Part shown: positions 1 to 8,826 of the stretch, in pieces
How positions within the stretch are numbered: the stretch's first letter is position 1
Layout of the letters: each line of letters starts with the position of its first letter
Assembly: GCA_029204045.2 (NCBI GenBank)
Contig: CM055071.1
Location: 24,165,693-24,229,692 of the forward strand
Reading direction: 5' to 3'
Length of the DNA: 64,000 bases
Source of the DNA: Tillandsia leiboldiana
Taxonomy: Eukaryota; Streptophyta; Magnoliopsida; Poales; Bromeliaceae
Made by a program: the position numbers and the translations under genes
Notes under the pieces: model-generated
The model's database searches: none
Seen by the model: the letters and a program-made list of their open reading frames with translations, nothing else
Told to the model about the DNA's origin: nothing

Positions 1-264
1 TGGATAGTTGACGGCAGAGGAGCTGTGGGACATGATCGATCTATTGAGCCAGATTTGGCAGATGATCCACCCCGACTCGTAAGATTGAGTTTGGAGCCTT
101 TGGAGGCAGAGTCGTGGTTGGTAGTGATGGAGTGATCAATTGAGAGCCTCCCTGTGCTGGAGAGTTTTTGGCAGTTGTTGAACTGCGCGCTCCAGGTTCG
201 AGGGACGAGGCACATAGGATATGTGGCTGGGAGTGGATTGCGCCAGGATACCTTTCAGTTCATT
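1..264 (+). mobile_element. G3 internal region, left fragment (decayed Ty3/gypsy leader/gag)
   Basis: This stretch matches 36752-37016 almost base for base; I see only about half a dozen differences. That copy lies downstream of the G3 LTR and primer site, so this is the gag-leader part of a decayed gypsy element. No long reading frame survives. The sequence breaks at 264-269, where SirA is inserted, and resumes at 29659. The element's 5' LTR must lie left of the window. Confidence 0.8.
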
Positions 265-269
265 CAGTC
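265..269. repeat. Target-site duplication of SirA, left copy (CAGTC)
   Basis: CAGTC stands directly before the TGTTACGG LTR start and again directly after the CCCAACA LTR end at 29659-29663. The unoccupied paralogue at about 37017-37021 has a single CAGTC, which proves the insertion point. Confidence 0.95.
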
Positions 270-496
270 TGTTACGGAATTTGAGTTGGCGTAGTTTCGT
301 GAAAGTTTCAAGTCCTGAAGATTGAAGGTGAAGAAAGTTGGATCATTTAACTCAATCTCAAGAAAGAAGAATTCAAAAGGATCAGGTATGTTTAACTAAA
401 GAATTTGTGTGATCCGAATACTTCTTGTAGTGTAGAAACACTTGGAAGAATCTTTCATTGCATAAAAATCAAAAACTGGACTTGGGACATGTTCAG

Positions 497-778
497 GATC
501 CGGATCAGGCTGTTCGATCCGGATCCCGAAGGTGGTTCGTTCATACATCGTCGCAATCCGGATCGTAGTCTCTTGATCCGGATCCCGAACGTTGAGTTTA
601 CCATCTACCTTGAACGATCCGGATCTTGCTTCGCAATTCGGATCCCGAACGTTGATGTTTGGTGAACTGTATGAACGATCCGGATCGTAGTCACATGATC
701 CGGATCCCGAACCTTCGTTTTTCTGGAATTGGCTATTTCGTTATGACGATCCGGATCTCAGTTATCACGATCCGGATC
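497..778. promoter_or_regulatory. Array of five palindrome pairs (GATCCGGATC) in SirA U3
   Basis: Ten copies of the perfect 10-bp palindrome GATCCGGATC or one-base variants start at 497/516, 555/575, 616/635, 677/697 and 748/769. Offsets within pairs are 19-21 bp and pair-to-pair steps are 58, 61, 61 and 71 bp, close to two and six turns of DNA. The array ends about 65 bp before the TATA box. Known Sirevirus LTRs carry family-specific palindrome clusters; a dimeric transcription factor binding one helix face is inference. Copies of the array: 28550-28831 (SirA 3' LTR), 20518-20799 and 4257-4538 (SirA', minus strand). Confidence 0.75.
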
Positions 779-842
779 GCCGTCCGTAAAATTCCAGAAA
801 TGGCAGGTTTTTGATTCTTATCTCCTTTCTAGGGTTTCTAAC

Positions 843-852
843 CTATAAATAG
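843..852 (+). promoter_or_regulatory. TATA box of SirA LTR
   Basis: CTATAAATAG stands 65 bp after the palindrome array; transcription would start about 30 bp downstream, placing the hairpin array in the RNA leader. The same box is at 28896-28905 and, on the minus strand, at 20444-20453 and 4183-4192. Confidence 0.8.
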
Positions 853-1126
853 ACCCTATGTCTTTCTTTCTAGGGTCAATCCACATAGCCGTCATTTTCA
901 TATATCATCTTATACGGCTATAGATCCACATATAGAGAAGAAAGGAAATCATTAGAGAATACTCTATGTTTCTTCATCTATATTGATTAGTTTGATTCTA
1001 GGTTTTCATACTCACATCTTGAGTTGAATCAAACTAATGAATACTTAGATGGTATTTCCGATCTATCTTTGATCTAAGTATTCGGCGGATCATCACCACC
1101 CAAAAACAACGATTACCCCAAAATCG

Positions 1127-1312
1127 GCGCGTGGATTCGCGTGTCCTTGTGGATTCAAGGTTCAATCGCTCTCGTGGATTCGGAGCGAGGCACGTTCGTG
1201 GATTCGAAGGGTGCTATTGGGTGAAGACCGTGGATTCGGTCGGACGTCGTGGATTCGACGTTGGACGCCGTGGATTCGGCGTTGGGCGCAGATCGTGGAT
1301 TCGAGAAGCGTC
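1127..1312 (+). other. Array of eight stem-loops with constant TGGATT loop (SirA leader RNA)
   Basis: TGGATT occurs at 1132, 1150, 1175, 1199, 1231, 1250, 1271 and 1296. Each copy is flanked by arms that pair with each other but differ from copy to copy: CCTTG/CAAGG, GACCG/CGGTC, ACGTCG/CGACGT, ACGCCG/CGGCGT and so on, some extended by G-U pairs. The third copy needs a one-base bulge (7 bp stem); the last has a 3x3 internal loop. The array lies about 280 bp downstream of the TATA box, so it is in the RNA. Copies: 29180-29365, and minus strand 19984-20169 and 3723-3908. Role unknown; packaging, dimerisation or translation control are possible. Confidence 0.75.
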
Positions 1313-1607
1313 TGGAGCGAGCGGAGAAGATCCTCTAGGAGCGTATGGAAAAGGTTGAGTCGTAAGTGTGTACGGTAAATCACCTTGTACGTGTTTTAAT
1401 TCTAGTGGATTTCTGCCGTGTTATCGGTCCCGTGGTTTTTTACTCCGGTGATGGAGTTTTCCACGTAAAAATCTTGCGAGTTATTTTCATTTCCGCATTG
1501 GGTTTTTTATCGCAACGATTTTTGAGTGTTTATACGTTTACACCTATTCACCCCCCTCTAGGTGTTTCTTCCCCTATTTAGATCCGTATTATTTACGACC
1601 CAACAAG

Positions 1608-1619
1608 TGGTATCAGAGA
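1608..1619 (+). other. Primer binding site, initiator Met-tRNA type (SirA)
   Basis: TGGTATCAGAGA begins 3 bases after the LTR. It matches the usual complement of the 3' end of plant initiator Met-tRNA (TGGTATCAGAGC) at 11 of 12 bases. Confidence 0.9.
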
Positions 1620-1638
1620 GGGAATAGGGTTGTGAACA

Positions 1639-3429
1639 ATGGTTGAAGGTGGAAACATCAATCGACCCCCTTTCTTTGATGGAACAAATTATGCGTACTG
1701 GAAAGTACGGATGAAAGCCTTTTTATCTTCCATCGACGAAAGGGTGTGGCATTCTATTGAATCAGGATGGACTAATCCAACTGAACTTATCTCTGATGTT
1801 CACACCTTAAAACCTAGGTCGAAATGGACCAAGGAAGAGTTTGAGTTATCTTCTTACAATGGTAAGGGAATTAATGCTATTTTTAATGCCTTATCTCAAA
1901 CTGAATTCTCTCGCGTCTCGGCATGTGAGACTGCGAAAGAAATCTGGGATGTTCTCCAGGTTACACATGAGGGAACTAACCTCGTGAAGATTCAGAAACT
2001 GCAGATGCTTACGAGCAAGTTTGACTCTATCTTGATGGCAGAAAATGAATCTTTCACGGACTACTATACACGATTGCAAGACATCGTAAACTCATGTGCT
2101 AATCTGGGAGAGAAGATTCCAGAATTTAAGATTGTAAGAAAAATCTTAAGAACTCTTCCTGAACGATTTCGCCCAAAGGTTACTGCCATTGAAACTATTA
2201 AACACCCGGACGAAATACGTGTAGAGGAATTAGTTGGTTCATTACAAACTTATGAAATGACTTTTAATACTAACAATTCTTCTGGAAAAGCATCCACTTC
2301 TAAGTCTTCAGGTTATGCGTTGAAAACAACTAAGGAAGAAGACGCGGATACATCCTCCTCGGACGATGACGAGAACCTTTCTATGGAGGAATTTGAGAAG
2401 CAGCTCGCTCTCTTGACAAGGAATTTTCGCCACAACTTTCGAAGGGGTAATTCAAGCAAATCTCCATCCTTCGGAAAGTGGAACAAAGGCAAGGGTACTC
2501 CAAGTCACAAGTCAAGAAAGCAGGAGAACTTCTCAAAGGATAAGAAAAGTTCAGAAGGACAACTGCAATGCTTCAAATGTCGAGGCTACGGCCACATTGC
2601 AACGGAGTGTCCTAACAAGTATCCGGCAAAGAAGAAGGCGATGCAAGTCGTCACTTGGGATGACAACTCAACGTCAAATGAGTCGTCTTCAAGTGATGAA
2701 GAAAAGAGCTCCACGGCATTCCACGCGTCCACATCTTCACCATTCATGTGCTTTATGGCAAGTACGTCTGAATCATTGTCCAACTCCACTGTTGAAAAGA
2801 ATGCAATGGACAATGAATCGGATGATTCGGAAGGTGAAGAGTTTGCTCTAGCCTACCACAGACTTTTGAGGGATTCAAAGAAAGTGGCTAAGCAAAACAA
2901 GAGTTTGAGAAGGAGATTGCATGATCTCGAAGAAGAAGTAAAAAGGGCAACTTCTTTCTCAAACGCTCTTGAAGTGGAAAGGGAAAATCTGGTAAAAGTT
3001 AATGTTTCCCTTCAAGAGTCCAATGAGCTTTTTGAGAAGGAACATACAAAACTGGTGGATAAAGCGGATCACTTCTCAAAGCTCTACAACGAGGCTAGAC
3101 AGGATAAGCTGGAAATGACTGAGACCATCTTCCAACTCAAGGATGACTTGCAGCGATTCTCTTCAGGAAGGAGTAAGTTGGATAGACTTCTTGGTCTTGG
3201 TCAAACAAATCGGTTCGGCCTCGGGTACACTCAAACTGGAAACAGTCCAAGTTTGAGTGGGACAGTTTTTGTGCCTCAGTCGGTATCTTCTCCTCCGACA
3301 CCGGAATTCAAGACAAACAACGTCAACAAACCTACCTCATCCTCCTTGGGATCGTCTAGTTCTAAGGTATGTTTTCGTTGTGGTATTTCAGGGCACATAA
3401 GAAGATATTGCAAGACGGGAGTCGAACGC
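1639..3429 (+). CDS. gag: SirA Gag, N-terminal 597 codons of the interrupted gag-pol frame
   Basis: Structural nucleocapsid protein that packages element RNA in cytoplasmic particles. The start ATG (1639) is the first after the primer site, in the context of a V-E-G-G-N-I-N-R-P-P-F-F-D-G N terminus typical of copia Gag (UBN2/retrotran_gag-type core, about residues 10-200). A CCHC knuckle (CFKCRGYGHIATEC) is at residues 311-324, a long coiled coil at about 405-530, and a second knuckle (CFRCGISGHIRRYC) at 578-591. Sirevirus Gags are known for such C-terminal extensions. The frame is cut exactly at codon 597 by SirA'; it resumes without shift at 21032. The apparent reading past 3429 into the reversed LTR is an artefact of the insertion. 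Confidence 0.93.
3425..3429. repeat. Target-site duplication of SirA', left copy (AACGC)
   Basis: AACGC precedes the reversed LTR (TGTTGGGTCG) and is repeated at 21027-21031 directly after its far end (CGGTAACA). Confidence 0.95.
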
Positions 3430-4765
3430 TGTTGGGTCGTAAATAATACGGATCTAAATAGGGGAAGAAACACCTAGAGGGGGGTGAATAGGTGTAAACG
3501 TATAAACACTCAAAAATCGTTGCGATAAAAAACCCAATGCGGAAATGAAAATAACTCGCAAGATTTTTACGTGGAAAACTCCATCACCGGAGTAAAAAAC
3601 CACGGGACCGATAACACGGCAGAAATCCACTAGAATTAAAACACGTACAAGGTGATTTACCGTACACACTTACGACTCAACCTTTTCCATACGCTCCTAG
3701 AGGATCTTCTCCGCTCGCTCCAGACGCTTCTCGAATCCACGATCTGCGCCCAACGCCGAATCCACGGCGTCCAACGTCGAATCCACGACGTCCGACCGAA
3801 TCCACGGTCTTCACCCAATAGCACCCTTCGAATCCACGAACGTGCCTCGCTCCGAATCCACGAGAGCGATTGAACCTTGAATCCACAAGGACACGCGAAT
3901 CCACGCGCCGATTTTGGGGTAATCGTTGTTTTTGGGTGGTGATGATCCGCCGAATACTTAGATCAAAGATAGATCGGAAATACCATCTAAGTATTCATTA
4001 GTTTGATTCAACTCAAGATGTGAGTATGAAAACCTAGAATCAAACTAATCAATATAGATGAAGAAACATAGAGTATTCTCTAATGATTTCCTTTCTTCTC
4101 TATATGTGGATCTATAGCCGTATAAGATGATATATGAAAATGACGGCTATGTGGATTGACCCTAGAAAGAAAGACATAGGGTCTATTTATAGGTTAGAAA
4201 CCCTAGGAAGGAGATAAGAATCAAAAACCTGCCATTTCTGGAATTTTACGGACGGCGATCCGGATCGTGATAACTGAGATCCGGATCGTCATAACGAAAC
4301 AGCCAATTCCAGAAAAACGAAGGTTCGGGATCCGGATCATGTGACTACGATCCGGATCGTTCATACAGTTCACCAAACATCAACGTTCGGGATCCGGATT
4401 GCGAAGCAAGATCCGGATCGTTCAAGGTAGATGGTAAACTCAACGTTCGGGATCCGGATCAAGAGACTACGATCCGGATTGCGACGATGTATGAACGAAC
4501 CACCTTCGGGATCCGGATCGAACAGCCTGATCCGGATCCTGAACATGTCCCAAGTCCAGTTTTTGATTTTTATGCAATGAAAGATTCTTCCAAGTGTTTC
4601 TACACTACAAGAAGTATTCGGATCACACAAATTCTTTAGTTAAACATACCTGATCCTTTTGAATTCTTCTTTCTTGAGATTGAGTTAAATGATCCAACTT
4701 TCTTCACCTTCAATCTTCAGGACTTGAAACTTTCACGAAACTACGCCAACTCAAATTCCGTAACA
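3430..4765 (-). repeat. SirA' 3' LTR (1336 bp, reversed)
   Basis: Reverse complement of the SirA LTR from TGTTACGG (4765) to CCCAACA (3430). It contains the palindrome array (4257-4538), TATA box (4183-4192) and hairpin array (3723-3908). Confidence 0.97.
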
Positions 4766-4779
4766 ATCTCCCCCTTTGG
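4766..4779 (-). other. Polypurine tract of SirA'
   Basis: On the minus strand CCAAAGGGGGAGAT abuts the LTR start; it primes plus-strand DNA synthesis in LTR elements. Confidence 0.9.
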
Positions 4780-5442
4780 CGGTTTCGTGACAAAACACAG
4801 ATCCACTAAAGAAAATTCAAAAAGATATTTTTGTTGCTATCACCATACAACAAAAATTTACAATGGAGATCCAAAATACAATACATGAGTTAAACTCCTA
4901 AAACAGACTCTAGACTTAGACATCTGTACTCTCTGCAAAAAGAAATCATTCTTGACAAAAGAAATCGTTAGATACCTCAAGAATTTTGTATCATTCAAAA
5001 ACCACAAACAGAGATGAAGTTTAAACTCATTTATACTTACCATGACATTTATATTCAGATATGTAAACTGATCATAGTTAAAAAAACACCAACATATCTT
5101 CTTTGCACGTAAAAACCAAATGTCATGAACATGTTTGTGACAATACTGATATATATATAGATATGTAATTGATCAGAGTTAAGAACCAACATATCTTCTA
5201 TGCAATCAAAAATCAAGTGTCACAAACTTGTTAGTGAACATCAACTTGTTAGTTATATTACATGCCCAAATAGTTAGCAAATAGTTAGTCGAGGCATGCA
5301 TTCATACAGCTGAAAAACCTCAAGTTGAGAATGGAAGTTGGAGTAATACTTACCTTGATGTTCATCCAGTTTTCATATCAAACATTGTTCACTTACCTTG
5401 ATGTTTCATGCAGTCAACATTGTTCAAAGTTCTCTCTAACTC
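4780..5442 (-). other. SirA' noncoding region between internal purine tract and PPT
   Basis: Near-identical to 27648-28308 in SirA. It is AT-rich with short direct repeats (the word ACATATCTTCT recurs) and no coding frame that I credit. Confidence 0.8.
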
Positions 5443-5456
5443 TCTCCCCCTTTTTG
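5443..5456 (-). other. Internal second polypurine tract (SirA')
   Basis: On the minus strand CAAAAAGGGGGAGA, about 660 bp upstream of the terminal PPT. Sireviruses are known to carry repeated PPT-like GGGGGAG motifs. SirB is inserted two bases beyond the preceding GTCA. Confidence 0.7.
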
Positions 5457-5457
5457 T

Positions 5458-5462
5458 CACAA
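5458..5462. repeat. Target-site duplication of SirB, left copy (CACAA)
   Basis: CACAA before TGTTACGGC is repeated at 11854-11858. The unoccupied counterpart in SirA (reverse strand of about 27627-27631) has it once. Confidence 0.95.
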
Positions 5463-5791
5463 TGTTACGGCATTTTGGTGTTGGCATATTTCGTGAGTCA
5501 AGTCAGTGAGTTGAGTCGGAGTCTTAAAGGGATCATATTGTCAATCAGCAATCAAAGACTTAGAGAAGATTCAACAAGAGCTCAAGTTGACACTCAGTGT
5601 CTTGAGTCTTGAAGATTGAAGTTGAAGAATTGTGGATCAGTTACATCAATCTCTAGAAGAAAGTATTCAAAAGGATCAGGTATGTTTAACTAAATAATTA
5701 TGGTGATCCGAATACTTTCTTATAGTGTAGAAACACTTGGATGAATTTTTAATTGCTTAATAATCAAAAACTGGTGTTCGGACTTGTTCAG

Positions 5792-6013
5792 GATCCGGAT
5801 CAGAGCCAACGATCCGGATCCCGAAGGTTGTTGCTTCATACAAGACTTCGATCCGGATCCATGCAATTTTCGATCCGGATCCCGAATGTTAAGTTTTCTG
5901 ATTTGTATGAACGATCCGGATCGGGCCTTGCAATCCGGATCCCGAACCCTTGGTTTTCTGGAATCGTCAATCTCGTTACGACGATCCGGATCGCAGTAAA
6001 TCCGATCCGGATC
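5792..6013. promoter_or_regulatory. Array of four palindrome pairs (GATCCGGATC) in SirB U3
   Basis: Sites start at 5792/5811, 5850/5872, 5913/5932 and 5983/6004. Pair offsets are 19-22 bp and pair steps 58, 63 and 70 bp, the same spacing as in SirA despite diverged sequence between the sites. In the 3' LTR (10809-11030) one site has decayed by two transitions. Confidence 0.75.
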
Positions 6014-6078
6014 GCCGTCCTGAAAATTTCCAGATAAGGTAAGTTTTTGATTCTTATCTCTTTCCAAAGGTTTCTAAA

Positions 6079-6088
6079 CTATAAATAG
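6079..6088 (+). promoter_or_regulatory. TATA box of SirB LTR
   Basis: CTATAAATAG, 65 bp after the last palindrome, the same distance as in SirA. Copy at 11096-11105. Confidence 0.8.
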
Positions 6089-6337
6089 ACACTTAGGGTT
6101 TCTCAAAAACGTGGGAGCTACGGCCGATCAATTTATAAAACACTTGAGAGCAACCCTAGAGGCTAGGTTTTCATCGTTCTTCTTTATAGCCTCTTTTAGG
6201 TCAATTCGATGGTTCTTTCAAGAACATATCTTTTGTCGAATTGATCTAATCTTTGCTTAGAGATTTCTTCTACGGTTCCTCAATGAGAATCTAAGCAAAG
6301 GATCACCATCGAAGTCAATATTCTTATCGACTGAGTT

Positions 6338-6424
6338 TGCGTCGTGGATTCGACGTGGCATCGTGGATTCGGTGTGCTAAAGGCGTTTCGTGGATTCGAA
6401 GCGTGCGTTCGTGGATTCGAACGT
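6338..6424 (+). other. Array of four TGGATT-loop hairpins (SirB leader RNA)
   Basis: Loops at 6345, 6364, 6391 and 6412. Arms: ACGTCG-type/CGACGT, CATCG/CGGTG (one G-U), CGTTTCG/CGAAGCG (one G-U) and GCGTTCG/CGAACGT (one G-U). The G-U pairs suggest that RNA, not DNA, is selected. Copy at 11355-11441. Confidence 0.72.
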
Positions 6425-6450
6425 GAGCAGTGGACGGGCAAAACGGTGGA

Positions 6451-6652
6451 GCGCGAGGTCCAAGAAATTGAAGGAGGGGTTAAATCCGTGGAGACGGTAA
6501 TCACCTTGTTATTCTTCTTTTCTTAGGGATTGTTATTGCGTGGATATCCAACCGGTCAGCGCAAGGTCCGAAGAAGCTGAAGGAGGGGTTGAGTCCGTGG
6601 AGTCGGTAATCACCTTGTTATTCTTCTATTCTTAGTGGATTGTTATTGCGTG
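6451..6652 (+). repeat. Tandem duplication inside SirB LTR
   Basis: About 92 bp at 6451-6542 recur with about 10-15% differences at 6559-6652; both contain GAAGGAGGGGTT and GTAATCACCTTGTTATTC. SirA has a single counterpart (GTAAATCACCTTGTA at about 1374). Confidence 0.8.
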
Positions 6653-6838
6653 TTGGTCCCGTGGTTTTTCTCCTGGATTGGAGTTTCCACGTAAATCTCG
6701 GTGTGCTGTTTTTATTTTCCGCATTGGTTTTTATTTTGCACTGAGATTGAGTTTTTAAGTATTACACCTATTCACCCCCCCTCTAGTTGTTTGATAGTAC
6801 CTATTTAGATCCTTGTGGATCCATAATAACTCTACAAT

Positions 6839-6850
6839 TGGTATCGGAGC
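6839..6850 (+). other. Primer binding site of SirB
   Basis: TGGTATCGGAGC, 3 bases after the LTR, initiator Met-tRNA type with one mismatch (G for A at position 8). Confidence 0.88.
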
Positions 6851-6873
6851 GGGTTTTAGGTTTATCTATCCTG

Positions 6874-8826
6874 ATGGGTGAAAGTGGTAATATTTATAGA
6901 CCTCCTCTTTTTGATGGGACTAATTATGCTTATTGGAAAGTGCGGATGAGAGCTTTTCTCATCGCAATTGATGAGCTGGTATGGCAATCCGTGGAATACG
7001 GTTGGGTGCATCCTGTTGAGGAAGTAGGAAATTCTACTACCCCAAAACCTCGCTCTAGATGGTCCAAAGAGGATTTTGAAAGATCTTCTTACAATGGGAA
7101 AGGTATGAACGCTCTTTTTAACTCTCTTTCCTCGACTGAGTTCACAAGAATTTCCGCGTGTGAAACCGCAAAGGAAATTTGGGATATTCTCAAAATTACA
7201 CATGAGGGTACTAATCTTGTAAAAATTCAAAAGCTCCAGATGCTTACAAGTCAATTTGACTCTATTCATATGGAAGAGCATGAATTGTTTACAGATTATT
7301 ACACTAGACTTCAAGATGTAATAAATACATGTGCTAATTTAGGAGAAAAGATCCCGGAGTCGAAAATTGTAAGAAAGATACTTCGGACTCTTCCGGAACG
7401 GTTTAGGGCAAAGGTTACCGCCATTGAAACCGTTAGTCATCCGGATGAGATGAGTGTTGAGGAATTAGTAGGTGCTTTGCAAACTTATGAATTGACTTTT
7501 CCTACTAATCAAGTTTCTTCCAAGTCTTCTTCTAAGCTTACAGGTATTGCATTCAAATCCACAAAGAAAGAAGATAGCGAATCGAGTTCCGACGATGAAA
7601 TCTCTTTTGCCGATTTTGAAGAACAATTGGCGCGGATCACAAAGAAATTTCGTCGGAAATTTTGGAAGAATCGAACCGATGGATCTTCATCCACGAAACC
7701 ATCTAAAGGATCATCGGGTTCTAAATCCTCTAACCTCAAATTCCTTGCAAAACCTTCTAAGGAAAAAGATGAATTCGAAGGGGAAATCCGATGTTATAGA
7801 TGCAAAGGCTACGGCCATATTTCAACGGATTGTCCTACTCCGAAATTATATAAAAAGAAGGCTTTGCAAGCGAAAACTTGGGACGATTTTACTTCTAATG
7901 AATCAACCTCAAGTAAAGAGGAAAAAATCGTTGCTTCTCATGCCTCTCATTTTCCCTCTTCTAATAATTGTTTATCATCATTAGTCACTAACTCTACTCC
8001 TTTGATTTTGTATGAAACATCAACAACCGGCGGAGAGTCATCAAGTGAGGGGGAGTCGGACGAGGAAGAACTCGTTGAGGCATATCAACAACTTCTTGCG
8101 GAATCTAAGAAGATGGCCAAACATATCAAGAAGTTGAGAAAGCAACGACTTGAAGATCAAGACGAGAATCATGCTTTAAAGATCAAACTTCATGATCTCG
8201 AGGAGGAACGAGAGCTTTTATTGGATAATAATAAAATCCTCCAAGAAAAGATAAATCAATCGGAAACGGTCGTTAATTCCCATATTAACAAGATTGATTT
8301 TCTTGAAAAGCAGTTTGAGGAAATACATGTCACCAATCAAGCATTGACCAAGCAAGTTCATCAACTTAAATCCGACATACAAAGGATTTCAACCGGTTCC
8401 AAGAAACTTGAATGTATGTCCGGATTAGGTCAAACAAGCAAGGTTGGTTTGGGATTCAAAAAGAACCAAACTGTGAATGCTTCAAGTTCCACAATGAAAT
8501 TGAAAGGAAGAACTTGTCACCTATGTGGACTTGAAGGACATTTGGTGAAGAATTGCCCGAAAAAGAGAAAGAAGAGTCCTTCGGCAACTTCATCTACGGA
8601 GCGAACTCAACGGAATCAAAAGACACATCAAGTCAAAGGAGTTCACTCAACCCACCAAAGGTCCGAGCCACAACATCAATCATTCAAGTGGATCACTGCG
8701 AGGCAAAGACCTAAGGTGGATCAACAGTCAAAGCGGACAACCCCCGGCCACAACGAATCAAGACAACCCAAAATCCAGCGATTTTGGATTCGGAAAGGTG
8801 ATATCTTTCCTTGTCTTAAGTTCTAA
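6874..8826 (+). CDS. gag: SirB Gag (650 aa), the only ORF of the element
   Basis: Nucleocapsid-type protein. The chosen start is ATG 6874 (M-G-E-S-G-N-I-Y-R-P-P), which aligns with the SirA Gag start; the frame is open further upstream but that part is LTR and primer site. The core (about residues 5-200) is roughly 65-70% like SirA Gag by eye. CCHC knuckles are CYRCKGYGHISTDC at 307-320 and CHLCGLEGHLVKNC at 548-561, with an acidic and coiled-coil stretch (about 400-525) between. It ends in IRKGDIFPCLKF, exactly at the point where SirA's frame runs on into protease. So the stop corresponds to the natural Gag/PR border. The frame is intact. Confidence 0.93.
   Translation: MGESGNIYRPPLFDGTNYAYWKVRMRAFLIAIDELVWQSVEYGWVHPVEEVGNSTTPKPRSRWSKEDFERSSYNGKGMNALFNSLSSTEFTRISACETAKEIWDILKITHEGTNLVKIQKLQMLTSQFDSIHMEEHELFTDYYTRLQDVINTCANLGEKIPESKIVRKILRTLPERFRAKVTAIETVSHPDEMSVEELVGALQTYELTFPTNQVSSKSSSKLTGIAFKSTKKEDSESSSDDEISFADFEEQLARITKKFRRKFWKNRTDGSSSTKPSKGSSGSKSSNLKFLAKPSKEKDEFEGEIRCYRCKGYGHISTDCPTPKLYKKKALQAKTWDDFTSNESTSSKEEKIVASHASHFPSSNNCLSSLVTNSTPLILYETSTTGGESSSEGESDEEELVEAYQQLLAESKKMAKHIKKLRKQRLEDQDENHALKIKLHDLEEERELLLDNNKILQEKINQSETVVNSHINKIDFLEKQFEEIHVTNQALTKQVHQLKSDIQRISTGSKKLECMSGLGQTSKVGLGFKKNQTVNASSSTMKLKGRTCHLCGLEGHLVKNCPKKRKKSPSATSSTERTQRNQKTHQVKGVHSTHQRSEPQHQSFKWITARQRPKVDQQSKRTTPGHNESRQPKIQRFWIRKGDIFPCLKF

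Larger units (their letters stand above)
270..1605 (+). repeat. SirA 5' LTR (1336 bp)
   Basis: Begins TGTTACGG and ends ACCCAACA (TG...CA). It carries paired GATCCGGATC palindromes (497-778), a TATA box (843-852), a hairpin array (1127-1312) and a U5 tail. Short apparent reading frames in it arise from the palindromes and hairpin repeats and are not genes. Confidence 0.97.
5463..6836 (+). repeat. SirB 5' LTR (1374 bp)
   Basis: From TGTTACGGCATT to AACTCTACA. Contains four palindrome pairs, TATA box, four TGGATT hairpins and an internal tandem duplication. Same length as the 3' copy. Confidence 0.97.

Noticed and set aside
405..665. An 86-codon frame occurring in all four SirA-type LTRs
   Set aside because: It is made of the GATCCGGATC palindromes (repeating D-P-D/R-I-R/S-G-S words); no gene-like composition and it overlaps the promoter.
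497..778. Regularly spaced palindromic repeats resembling a CRISPR array
   Set aside because: The repeats are 10 bp, paired and inside an LTR promoter of a plant element; no cas genes.
1608..1619. Possible tRNA gene at the TGGTATCAGAG sequences
   Set aside because: Only the 12-base primer match is present, with no cloverleaf, and always next to an LTR end.
3430..3477. Continuation of SirA gag for 16 codons after 3429
   Set aside because: This is reversed LTR sequence of SirA' read through by chance.
6451..6652. Short GTAATC...TTCTTAG segments as introns in the SirB leader
   Set aside because: About 35 nt, below the usual minimum for plant introns; a tandem duplication explains them.
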